Assembly (NCBI GenBank): GCA_900754695.1 | Contig: CAAEDU010000009.1 | Span: 1 to 25,371, forward strand | Length of the DNA: 25,371 nt | Reading direction: 5' to 3' | Origin: Clostridia bacterium | GTDB taxonomy: Bacteria; Bacillota; Clostridia; Christensenellales; CAG-917 | Shown here: piece by piece, positions 1 through 5,561 of the stretch | Layout of the letters: each line of letters opens with the position of its first letter | Numbering within the stretch: position 1 is the first letter of the stretch | Notes under the pieces: generated by a model | Told to the model about the DNA's origin: nothing | Seen by the model: the letters and a program-made list of their open reading frames with translations, nothing else | Database searches by the model: none | Program-made: the position numbers and the translations under genes

Positions 1-153
1 ATCCGAAAATCTCTTGCTCTGAGGTGCGAGCAGTTCCGCGCCTGCCGATTTTTGGCTGAGCAAGGAAGTCGCCGCAGCTAATACTTGACCCGTATTAGCA
101 AGGCGAATGACGCGGTTCAGGCGGAAATCGGCGGCGCTGAACCCGGTTCGCAT
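1..153 (-). CDS. possible partial ORF running off the left edge (doubtful)
   Basis: On the minus strand an open frame starts at ATG 153 and stays open for 51 codons to the window edge. It reads MRTGFSAADFRLNRV, then a stretch rich in Leu, Ala and Ser. There is no Shine-Dalgarno in front of the ATG, and the start falls inside a copy of the dispersed palindromic repeat. Codon third positions are less GC-rich than in the clear genes. No family is recognised. It may be the 5' end of a real gene or a chance frame. Confidence 0.15.
   Translation of the reverse strand, partial: MRTGFSAADFRLNRVIRLANTGQVLAAATSLLSQKSAGAELLAPQSKRFSD
77..99. repeat. perfect 8-bp inverted repeat (hairpin or operator)
   Basis: GCTAATAC at 77-84 is followed by a 7-base spacer and GTATTAGC at 92-99, a perfect dyad. 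No T-run follows on either strand, so it is not a clear intrinsic terminator. It could be an operator or a relative of the dispersed repeat, which also contains GTATTA. Confidence 0.4.
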
Positions 154-169
154 TATTCCGGTCTGGCAT
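147..169 (+). repeat. copy of dispersed REP-like palindromic repeat
   Basis: The sequence at 151-169 reads CATTATTCCGGTCTGGCAT, preceded by TTCG. It matches the window-wide core TATTAYTCCKGTCYGGCAT at all but one position. This is a single half-element in forward orientation in a gap without a convincing gene. Confidence 0.65.
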
Positions 170-276
170 GCGGTCGTTCTGCACGGGCATCATATGCCGG
201 CGGAGCTTCACATCAAGCATATTTGCGGTGCGGCGTCGTGCCTACGAGGTGCCGGAGGGCATTGGCGCCCTGCCGA

Positions 277-618
277 TCATGCCCCGAGTTTTTTCAATAT
301 GAATGCTTTCACCTCGTCGCTCATGTCGGTGGAGATGCGGCGGTAGACGTCGAGGTCGAAGGTGAGAGTGACCGGAGAGCCCGCAGCCGCGCTCGCTTCC
401 GCGGTGAGGAGCTCTTTCAGTTTTGCGCGGTCGCTTGCGAGATAGATGGGCTCGGTGAGGACGGCGAGCACCGTCTTTCCGTCCTTTTCGAATGCGCGGG
501 CGGCAAGCACGAGAGGGTTTGATAGGGCGGCGAATTCTGCCGCGCGCGCCTTGTCCTCCGCCTTTGCTTGCGCGGCGCCGTATGCGGTTTGCTCATGCGC
601 GTTGAAAATGATGTCCAT
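277..618 (-). CDS. hypothetical small protein, 113 aa
   Basis: Not recognised. The chosen start is ATG 618 (MDIIFNAHEQTAYG), with GGAG about 11 bases upstream; an upstream ATG at 672 would add 18 residues without support. The protein is Ala- and Lys-rich with no signal peptide or membrane segment. A helical N-terminal half is followed by a more strand-like section (TVLAVLTEPIYLA) and an acidic/basic C-terminal helix ending KAFILKKLGA. The end (VYRRISTDMSDEVKAFI) faintly recalls the tail of sporulation lipoproteins of the YhcN type, but there is no lipobox and that link is weak. It stands alone on the minus strand. Codon use agrees with its neighbours, which supports it being real. Confidence 0.55.
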   Translation of the reverse strand: MDIIFNAHEQTAYGAAQAKAEDKARAAEFAALSNPLVLAARAFEKDGKTVLAVLTEPIYLASDRAKLKELLTAEASAAAGSPVTLTFDLDVYRRISTDMSDEVKAFILKKLGA

Positions 619-868
619 GCACCTTTTGTCTCCAAAAAGTAAAATTCTTATTCTCTCGGCAACGGCGTGCATCCTCGTTTTGGGCGTCGGTGTGCCGTTT
701 TTCGGCGGAGCGCAGGCGATTGGCGTTCATCGCGATGGCGTTCGGCGGCGTGCGGGCGGCATACGCTTGTCATTGCGATGTTCGGCACGGTGCGAGGCGC
801 TCCGTGCGCCCGGCGCATTGCCTGTTTTTCGTGTGCGTTTTTCATGGATTTTTCGGATATTTATGTCC

Positions 869-901
869 GCTCTGCAGAAATAGACACCGCAGGGCTTTTT
901 T
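869..901 (+). terminator. probable intrinsic terminator
   Basis: GCTCTGC (869-875) pairs with GCAGGGC (889-895) with one G-U, around a 13-base loop. Six T residues follow (896-901). No plus-strand gene precedes it, so it either ends an unannotated short RNA or insulates the next gene. Confidence 0.5.
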
Positions 902-930
902 GTTCTTCTTTTTTACGGCATATTGAGGCA

Positions 931-944
931 TGATGGTGCCATCA
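931..944. promoter_or_regulatory. short dyad, possible operator
   Basis: TGATGG and CCATCA form a perfect inverted repeat separated by TG, 21 bases before the start codon of the small membrane protein. No clear sigma-A promoter is visible close by. Confidence 0.25.
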
Positions 945-965
945 AAACAGGCAAGGAGGTCCAAA

Positions 966-1325
966 ATGGATACGGACAAACTTTATGCGGAAGCGATCGC
1001 TAACGAATATGCGGTCAAAGAGACCACGAAAGTGGTGGCGTTGAAAAAGCTGGATGCCAAAGCAAAACTCCCCGCAACCGTTTTTGCTTATGTGTTTGGC
1101 ATCGTGTCGGCGCTCGTCCTCGGGGTGGGCATGTGCCTCGCAATGGGCGTCATCGGAGAAGGCGCTGCGTGGGTCAAGGCAGTCGGGGTGTGCGTCGGGC
1201 TCCTCGGCATTGCCGGCGCGGGTGTGAATTATCCCGTTTACAAGCGCATCATGGAAAAAGGCAAAAAGAAGTACGGGGCGGACATCGTCCGCCTTGCGAA
1301 AGAGATCAGCGACGAAGAAGAATGA
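966..1325 (+). CDS. small membrane protein with two TM helices, 119 aa
   Basis: The start ATG 966 is fixed by a near-perfect AAGGAGGT at 953-960. The protein opens with a soluble segment (MDTDKLYAEAIANEYAVKET, then a Lys-rich stretch KVVALKKLDAKAK). Two hydrophobic helices follow at about residues 36-64 and 68-90, with a basic/acidic C-terminus ending SDEEE. The basic stretch before helix 1 and the Lys-rich tail after helix 2 suggest both ends are cytoplasmic. Similar short proteins seem common in Firmicutes and have, as I recall, been given unreliable enzyme names; nothing here supports an enzymatic role. A terminator follows at once, so this is a single-gene transcription unit. Confidence 0.75.
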   Translation: MDTDKLYAEAIANEYAVKETTKVVALKKLDAKAKLPATVFAYVFGIVSALVLGVGMCLAMGVIGEGAAWVKAVGVCVGLLGIAGAGVNYPVYKRIMEKGKKKYGADIVRLAKEISDEEE

Positions 1326-1342
1326 CAGCCGCCTAAAAAGGA

Positions 1343-1366
1343 AAAGACCGAGTTTACTCGGTCTTT
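1343..1366 (+). terminator. intrinsic terminator
   Basis: AAAGACCGAG (1343-1352) and CTCGGTCTTT (1357-1366) form a perfect 10-bp stem with loop TTTA, 17 bases after the membrane-protein stop. The T-run is short, and the A-rich left flank makes it possibly bidirectional. Confidence 0.75.
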
Positions 1367-1405
1367 CACGCGCATTTTGTGCGGGATCGATCAAACGGCG
1401 CATAA

Positions 1406-1519
1406 GATGCCGGACGGGGGATGATCAACGCACGGAGTCGCCCGGGCTCTGCAGTGTGACACTTTGGCGCGAGCGTGATATAATGAGTCATGCGGACAGT
1501 AATAATGCGGTCCGGCATC
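1406..1519. mobile_element. MITE-like 114-bp element with 10-bp terminal inverted repeats
   Basis: GATGCCGGAC at 1406-1415 is the exact reverse complement of GTCCGGCATC at 1510-1519. Both ends match the core of the dispersed palindromic repeat. Near the right end, a reverse-oriented copy (about 1490-1508) overlaps a forward copy (1498-1518), so ATGCGGAC can pair with GTCCGGCAT. The interior contains the promoter at 1456-1484. It could be two decayed repeat units in opposite orientation or a small non-autonomous element. No clear target-site duplication is visible. Confidence 0.4.
1456..1484 (+). promoter_or_regulatory. sigma-A promoter for the TetR-family gene
   Basis: The -35 is GTGACA (1456-1461), followed by a 17-bp spacer and a consensus -10 TATAAT (1479-1484). 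The start site would be near 1491, inside the palindrome at 1490-1518, giving an mRNA leader of about 60 bases. A repressor bound to that palindrome would block this promoter. Confidence 0.7.
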
Positions 1520-1551
1520 GTAAAGAGACGCAGCTACAACGGGAGAGCGGC

Positions 1552-2154
1552 ATGAAGAGAAACAGATCGGAAAGTAAATATTTCAACACCGCATGCCTTA
1601 TGGATGAGGCGCTTATCGCGTTGCTCGCAAAGAAAGAACTCGAGTATATCACCGTCAAGGAGATCTGCGAGAAAGCGGGGGTGCATCGTTCCACGTTCTA
1701 TCTGCATTATGAGACCATGGGCGACCTGCTCGAGGAAAGCGTTGCACATGTGGCGGATAATTTCCGCGAATATATGGAGAGGGAGACCGCGTGTTTCCCC
1801 GGCGGCATATCCGAGCTGCCGAAGGAAGAACTCGATCTTGTGACCCCGCGTTATTTGATCCCTTATCTCGAATATGTCAAAAAAAATGCGACATTGTTCC
1901 GCACGGCGATGAAAAATCCCGTCACGTTCCGTCTCGAAAAAACTTATGCCAAAATGGTTTCGGAAATATTCGAACCGGTGATGGCAAGGCTTGATGTCCC
2001 ATCCCATGACAGGAGGTTTGTCGTGGCATATCACTTGAACGGGCTGATCGCCATAGTGCGCGAGTGGCTGAAAGGGGAGTGCGCTGAGCCTGTGGAATAC
2101 ATTGCCTCGCTCATGAGGCGTTGTTCGACGGGCGGCGACGCATCGCGTAATTGA
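1552..2154 (+). CDS. TetR/AcrR-family transcriptional regulator, 200 aa
   Basis: DNA-binding repressor of the TetR/AcrR type. The N-terminal helix-turn-helix lies at about residues 14-60: helix MDEALIALLAKK, then YITVKEICEKAGVHRSTFYLHYETMGDLLEE, which carries the family signature (TV..IC..AGV.RSTFY.HY). The remaining 140 residues are a divergent ligand/dimer domain with no diagnostic motif, so the inducer cannot be named. The start ATG 1552 (MKRNRSESKYF) follows GGGAG at 1541-1545; the longer open frame upstream contains promoter and repeat DNA and is rejected. The gene appears monocistronic, with its own strong promoter in the preceding element. Its targets are unknown; autoregulation through the palindrome at 1490-1518 is possible but unproven. 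Confidence 0.88.
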   Translation: MKRNRSESKYFNTACLMDEALIALLAKKELEYITVKEICEKAGVHRSTFYLHYETMGDLLEESVAHVADNFREYMERETACFPGGISELPKEELDLVTPRYLIPYLEYVKKNATLFRTAMKNPVTFRLEKTYAKMVSEIFEPVMARLDVPSHDRRFVVAYHLNGLIAIVREWLKGECAEPVEYIASLMRRCSTGGDASRN

Positions 2155-2203
2155 GACTTCAGCACGTGCTTTTGCGGAATTTTGTGCAAATTTTTCCGTT
2201 TTG

Positions 2204-2231
2204 TTGACATCGGGGGAGGGGCGGGTATACG
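2204..2231 (+). promoter_or_regulatory. promoter of the riboflavin/t6A operon
   Basis: A consensus -35 TTGACA (2204-2209) is followed by TATACG (2226-2231) at 16 bp; TACGAT at 2228-2233 with 18 bp is an alternative. Transcription would start just upstream of the FMN riboswitch. Confidence 0.7.
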
Positions 2232-2235
2232 ATGT

Positions 2236-2353
2236 TATCGCTTCGGGGCGAGGTGAAATCCCTCACCGGCGGTATAGTCCGCGAACTTGCTTTGCAAGCC
2301 GATCGGGTGAAATTCCCGAACCGACGGTATAGTCCGGATGGAAGAAGTGCAAT
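2236..2353 (+). promoter_or_regulatory. FMN riboswitch (RFN element)
   Basis: The conserved RFN segments occur in order: GCTTCGGGGCGAGGTGAAAT, CCCTCACCGGCGGTATAGTCC, a short variable hairpin (ACTTGCTTTGCAAG region), GCCGATCGGGTGAAATTCCC, GAACCGACGGTATAGTCC and GGATGGAAGAAG. FMN binding to this aptamer normally lowers expression of riboflavin synthesis or uptake genes. Here it lies 110 bases before ribU and is followed by a terminator hairpin, so control is probably by transcription termination when FMN is plentiful. Confidence 0.95.
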
Positions 2354-2370
2354 CCTTTTTGCTTTGCATT

Positions 2371-2399
2371 GCCCCGATTTGCGTAAGATCGGGGCTTTT
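2371..2399 (+). terminator. riboswitch expression-platform terminator
   Basis: GCCCCGAT (2371-2378) pairs perfectly with ATCGGGGC (2388-2395) around a 9-base loop, and TTTT follows. It sits between the FMN aptamer and the ribU start and is the expected FMN-dependent terminator. The competing antiterminator pairing was not worked out. Confidence 0.85.
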
Positions 2400-2461
2400 C
2401 ATGTCCGAAAACGCGCGTCCTGCGTGCGTTTCGGGCAAATCCGCGCCCCGCAGGAGGAATT

Positions 2462-3568
2462 ATGCAAATCGGCAAGAAGAAGATCACCCTCAAAATGTCG
2501 GCGGCGTACGTCGCCAAACTCGCTCTGCTCACGGCGCTTGCCTTCGCTCTTTATATGGCGAAGTTCAATCTGCCGTTCATGTTCCCGAGCTTTCTCGAGA
2601 TGCAGTTTTCGGAGCTGCCCGCGCTGCTTGCGGGGTTCTCGATGGGGCCCGTTGCGGGCGTGCTGGTCGTGGTGCTGAAATGCGCCATCAAGCTGCCGCT
2701 CACCTCGACGGCGTTCGTGGGAGAGCTCACGGATATGCTGCTCGGCGTTGTATTGGTGCTGCCTGCCGCCATCATCTACCGCCTCAAAAAGGACAAAAAA
2801 CACGCGCTCATCGGTATTGCGACGGGCACCGTGCTCGCGACTCTCGCGGCGGTGCTGGTCAACCGTTACATTTCGGTGCCGTTTTTCACCGAGCTTTATG
2901 TGGACGGCAACTTCGACGCCATCGTCGGGATGTGCAGCGCCATCTACCCGGGGGCGACGGCGGACACCTTCTATTCCTTCTATCTCGGGCTCGGCGTGGT
3001 GCCGTTCAACCTGCTGCGCTACATCATAATGGGGCTGCTCACCTTCCTGCTTTACAAGCGGCTGAGCAAGATCCTGCATTGGGAGGGCACATCCCTCCGT
3101 CACAAGCTCTCCGGGGAGTACGAGAGCGGCTCTGAGGAGGAGACTTTCGAGATCGCGAAGCGCGTCGCGGACACTCTGAAGGGCGGCGAGACCATCCTGC
3201 TCGAGGGCGACCTCGGCGCGGGCAAGACCACGTTCACCAAGGGGCTCGCGAAGGCGCTCGGAGTGACGGAGGAGGTGACCAGCCCCACCTTCACGCTGAT
3301 GAACGTCTACGAGAGCGGGCGGCTCCCTCTCTGTCACCTGGACATGTACCGCCTGGAAAGCGCGGACGAGGTCGAGGAGCTGGGGCTTCTCGACACGGCG
3401 CCCGAAAACGCGGTGAAAGTCATCGAATGGAACAAATTCACCGACTTGACAGGGCGTGTGATAGATGTCAAAATAGTTTCCGACGGAGAAAACGACAGGA
3501 CGTTCACGGTCTCGGACGGAGCGGAGGCGGAAAAGCACGCCGCCCGCGCGAAAAAGGAGACCGCCTGA
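2462..3568 (+). CDS. RibU riboflavin ECF transporter S-component fused to TsaE ATPase, 368 aa
   Basis: One uninterrupted frame carries two normally separate proteins. Residues about 1-207 are a multi-helix ECF substrate-binding subunit of the RibU family (MQFSELPALLAGFSMGPVAG and the hydrophobic helices after it), which takes up riboflavin with the shared ECF energizing module. Residues about 218-368 are TsaE, the ATPase of the t6A37 tRNA-modification machinery: Walker A GDLGAGKTT (249-257), TSPTFTLMNVYE (273-284), HLDMYRLES (292-300) and EWNK (322-325). The two parts join near residue 210-220 (nt about 3090-3120) with no stop and no ATG, GTG or TTG in position to start a separate TsaE; GGGGAG at 3113-3118 has no start codon after it. 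The start ATG 2462 follows AGGAGG (2452-2457). The gene is under the FMN riboswitch. If this is not a sequencing indel, TsaE would be tethered to the membrane. Confidence 0.9.
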   Translation: MQIGKKKITLKMSAAYVAKLALLTALAFALYMAKFNLPFMFPSFLEMQFSELPALLAGFSMGPVAGVLVVVLKCAIKLPLTSTAFVGELTDMLLGVVLVLPAAIIYRLKKDKKHALIGIATGTVLATLAAVLVNRYISVPFFTELYVDGNFDAIVGMCSAIYPGATADTFYSFYLGLGVVPFNLLRYIIMGLLTFLLYKRLSKILHWEGTSLRHKLSGEYESGSEEETFEIAKRVADTLKGGETILLEGDLGAGKTTFTKGLAKALGVTEEVTSPTFTLMNVYESGRLPLCHLDMYRLESADEVEELGLLDTAPENAVKVIEWNKFTDLTGRVIDVKIVSDGENDRTFTVSDGAEAEKHAARAKKETA

Positions 3569-3581
3569 CCGTCATCGGCGC

Positions 3582-4160
3582 ATGATGAACATCCTTTATC
3601 TCGACACATCCCAGAACATCCTCATCGCAGGCGTGCTCAAGGGCGCGGAGAACTTCCCGCGCACCGTGGACGCAGGCAAGAGCGGACACACCCGCATACT
3701 CATGGGTGAGATCGACGCCGCGCTGAAAGCGGCGGATCTCGACATCTCCGACATCGACGCGGTGGCGGCAGTCATGGGCCCCGGCTCTTTCACGGGCATA
3801 CGCATCGGTGCGGCGACGGCTGCGGCGCTCACCCGCGGGACGGGGGCGAAAAAGATCGCGGTGACGGAATTCGAGCTCATCGCATACCATAGAGGGAGAG
3901 TGACGGCTGCCGTCGAGGCGGGGAGAGGCAATCTCTATTGCGCGGAGTGCGAGGACGGGCGCGTCGTCGGCACCCGTTTCCTCTCGGCGGAGGAGCGCGC
4001 GTCTTTTGGGACACCCTTCCTCTTCGAGCCCCTCGGCGGGCGTGCGGAGACTTTGGCGGCGATCGCTTCCGCCAAGGCGGAGAGGGGGGAATTCACGGAC
4101 GTGTTCGAGCCGTTTTATATGAGAAAGTCGCAGGCGGAGAGGGCGAAAGATGAGGTTTGA
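3582..4160 (+). CDS. tsaB: TsaB, t6A biosynthesis scaffold protein, 192 aa
   Basis: TsaB (YeaZ) is an ASKHA-fold pseudo-enzyme that partners TsaD and TsaE to put threonylcarbamoyl on A37 of ANN-decoding tRNAs. Family marks are the start MNILYLDTSQNILIAG, the helix region SGHTRILMGEIDAAL, and VAAVMGPGSFTGIRIGAATA at about residues 62-81. It begins 13 bases after the ribU-tsaE stop. Two adjacent ATGs (3582, 3585) are possible, and the second gives the usual MNILYLDTS start. The Shine-Dalgarno is weak, so it is probably translationally coupled to the gene upstream. It overlaps rimI by 11 bases (ATGAGGTTTGA). tsaD is not in this window. Confidence 0.93.
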   Translation: MMNILYLDTSQNILIAGVLKGAENFPRTVDAGKSGHTRILMGEIDAALKAADLDISDIDAVAAVMGPGSFTGIRIGAATAAALTRGTGAKKIAVTEFELIAYHRGRVTAAVEAGRGNLYCAECEDGRVVGTRFLSAEERASFGTPFLFEPLGGRAETLAAIASAKAERGEFTDVFEPFYMRKSQAERAKDEV

Positions 4161-4608
4161 GCCCCTGCGCTACGAGCATCTGCGCCAGATGGCGGAGATA
4201 GAAAAAGAGGCGTTCGACATGCCGTGGACGGAGACCATGTTCATCCCCGAGGTCGGCAGCGAGAACGCGACGTACATCGTGGGGACGCGCGGGGAGGAAG
4301 TCATTTGTTACGGCGGCTTCCACAGTGTGCTCGACGAGGCGCACATCACCAACATCGCCGTCAAAAAGTCCGAGAGGGGCAGAGGAATAGGGCGATTTCT
4401 GCTCTCCGCGCTCCTCGCAAAGGCGCGCGAAAAGGGCGCGACGTCGGTGACTCTCGAGGTCAAGACCACCAATATGCCCGCGATCTCTCTCTATGAGAGT
4501 TTCGGCTTCAAGGTGGCGGGGGTGCGAAAGAGGTACTACAACAATCTCTTCGACGCCTACGTCATGTGGCTCGACCTGGAGGAGCGTGCACAGCATAGTT
4601 CTCGGTGA
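4150..4608 (+). CDS. rimI: RimI-type ribosomal protein N-acetyltransferase, 152 aa
   Basis: GNAT-fold acetyltransferase of the RimI family, which acetylates the N-terminal residue of ribosomal protein S18. The acetyl-CoA pyrophosphate loop SERGRGIG is at about residues 74-81. It is preceded by the strand DEAHITNIAVKK and followed by ATSVTLEVKTTNMPAISLYESFGFKVAGVRKRYY, the usual end of RimI. The start overlaps the last 11 bases of tsaB. The order tsaE-tsaB-rimI is a familiar Firmicutes cluster. The last residues (AQHSSR) overlap the start of the next gene by 23 bases. Confidence 0.92.
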   Translation: MRFEPLRYEHLRQMAEIEKEAFDMPWTETMFIPEVGSENATYIVGTRGEEVICYGGFHSVLDEAHITNIAVKKSERGRGIGRFLLSALLAKAREKGATSVTLEVKTTNMPAISLYESFGFKVAGVRKRYYNNLFDAYVMWLDLEERAQHSSR

Positions 4609-5281
4609 GGATAAACGCGATACGGTGATCTTTTTGCACGGCTGGGGCGGTGACGCCTCCGCTTTTTATTTTTGCGCGGAAAGGCTGAAAGGGGAGATGC
4701 GCTGCGTGCTTGCGGACTGCGCGGGCTTCGGAAAGAGCGCGGAACCGAAGGCGCCCTATACCGTCGCGGACTATGCGGCGGACGTACTCTCGCTTGCGGA
4801 CGGTCTCGGGGCGGAGCGTTTTGCGCTCGTAGGGCACAGCTTCGGCGGCAGAGTGGCGCTGGAACTTGCGGCACATCACCCCGAAAGAGTGCGCGCTCTT
4901 GCCCTCGTGGACGCGGCGGGACTGCGCCCCCGCAGAAAACCCGCATACTATCTCCGCGTCGCCGCACACAAAGTGCTGAAAAGGCTGGGCGGCAGGGGGC
5001 TTCGGGGCTCTTCGGACTACCGTGCGCTCTCTCCCGTGATGAAGGCGACATTCGTCAACGTGGTCAACTACGATCAGACCCCGCTCCTTCCCTTCGTCTC
5101 CTGCCCCGCGGCGGTGTTTTGGGGAAAAGACGACCGCGACACCCCGCCGTATATGGCGAAAAAATTCGCCCGCGGCATAAAAAATTCCGCGCTCTTCATG
5201 CTGGACGGCGGGCACTTTGCCTACCTCACCGATCCCGCGTTTTTCCCCGTCCTTCGCGCCTTTCTCCTCGGCACAAAGTGA
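4586..5281 (+). CDS. alpha/beta hydrolase, 231 aa
   Basis: Alpha/beta-hydrolase-fold enzyme; the substrate cannot be told. The oxyanion region is FLHGWGG (residues 16-22), the nucleophile elbow GHSFGG places Ser85, a candidate acid is in GKDDRDTP (Asp182/183), and the catalytic His is in DGGHFAYL (His210). All three triad positions are present. There is no signal peptide, so it is probably cytoplasmic. The chosen start is GTG 4586 (VHSIVLGEDK), with GGAGGAG immediately upstream inside the end of rimI; earlier in-frame codons only mirror the rimI frame. It is the last gene of the riboswitch operon, and no clear terminator follows before the repeat at 5299. Confidence 0.87.
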   Translation: MHSIVLGEDKRDTVIFLHGWGGDASAFYFCAERLKGEMRCVLADCAGFGKSAEPKAPYTVADYAADVLSLADGLGAERFALVGHSFGGRVALELAAHHPERVRALALVDAAGLRPRRKPAYYLRVAAHKVLKRLGGRGLRGSSDYRALSPVMKATFVNVVNYDQTPLLPFVSCPAAVFWGKDDRDTPPYMAKKFARGIKNSALFMLDGGHFAYLTDPAFFPVLRAFLLGTK

Positions 5282-5298
5282 GCGTGAACGCCCACCTC

Positions 5299-5353
5299 CC
5301 GCAGGCGATGCTCTTTTCAAAAGCGCGGGATGTGCCGGGGCAGGTTTTATCAT
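5299..5353 (+). repeat. 55-bp direct repeat, copy 1 (left of LRR gene)
   Basis: It starts CCGCAGGC and includes AAGCGCGGGATGTGCCG and CAGGTTTTATCAT. It aligns with 8110-8164 at about 84% identity (47 of 56 columns by hand, one gap in each). Its right edge runs into a decayed copy of the palindromic repeat (TATCATCCGGATCCTGC, about 5348-5364). The pair brackets the LRR lipoprotein gene. Confidence 0.75.
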
Positions 5354-5402
5354 CCGGATCCTGCGGCGCAGCTGTATCCGGCATAGAAAGATATTATGTG
5401 TA

Positions 5403-5430
5403 TTGACACGATAATCGACATGTGTTAAAA
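5403..5430 (+). promoter_or_regulatory. strong sigma-A promoter of the LRR lipoprotein gene
   Basis: A consensus -35 TTGACA (5403-5408) is followed by a 16-17-bp spacer and TTAAAA/TAAAAT (5425-5431), in a locally AT-rich stretch. The start site would be near 5438, giving a leader of about 125 bases to the chosen start codon. Confidence 0.75.
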
Positions 5431-5561
5431 TTAACTAAGGAGTTATTTTGTGCGCACGCTTTCCGCGTCCGGAAGGTGCGCGCAACTCGGGAGCGGACGA
5501 CGTCGTTTTTGGCATCTGTCCCGTCTCCGCGGCGCAGTCTGCGCGAATGGGGGAAAATGTC

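Larger units (their letters stand above)
619..965. other. 347-bp gap without a convincing gene; possible orphan transcript
   Basis: No convincing protein gene. On the plus strand there is a plausible promoter (TTGTCT 626-631, 17-bp spacer, TATTCT 649-654), a hairpin of GCACGG (785-790) with CCGTGC (802-807), and an intrinsic terminator at 869-901. Together they could produce an RNA of about 240 nt, but this is inference. A dyad TGATGG-TG-CCATCA (931-944) lies just ahead of the ribosome site of the next gene. Confidence 0.3.

Noticed and set aside
617..883. Plus-strand frame starting MHLLSPKSKILIL with a hydrophobic stretch like a signal peptide
   Set aside because: The rest is Arg-rich and unlike a secreted protein; no ribosome site, and the start overlaps the start codon of the minus-strand gene.
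2399..3538. Long minus-strand open frame (379 codons) opposite ribU-tsaE
   Set aside because: Product is Arg/His/Glu-rich with no family motif; it mirrors the GC-rich third positions of the real gene.
5448..5561. TTG start with AAGGAG that would extend the LRR protein by 38 residues
   Set aside because: It would bury the lipoprotein signal peptide; MKKHIF at 5562 gives a standard N-terminus. A short leader peptide at this site is not excluded.
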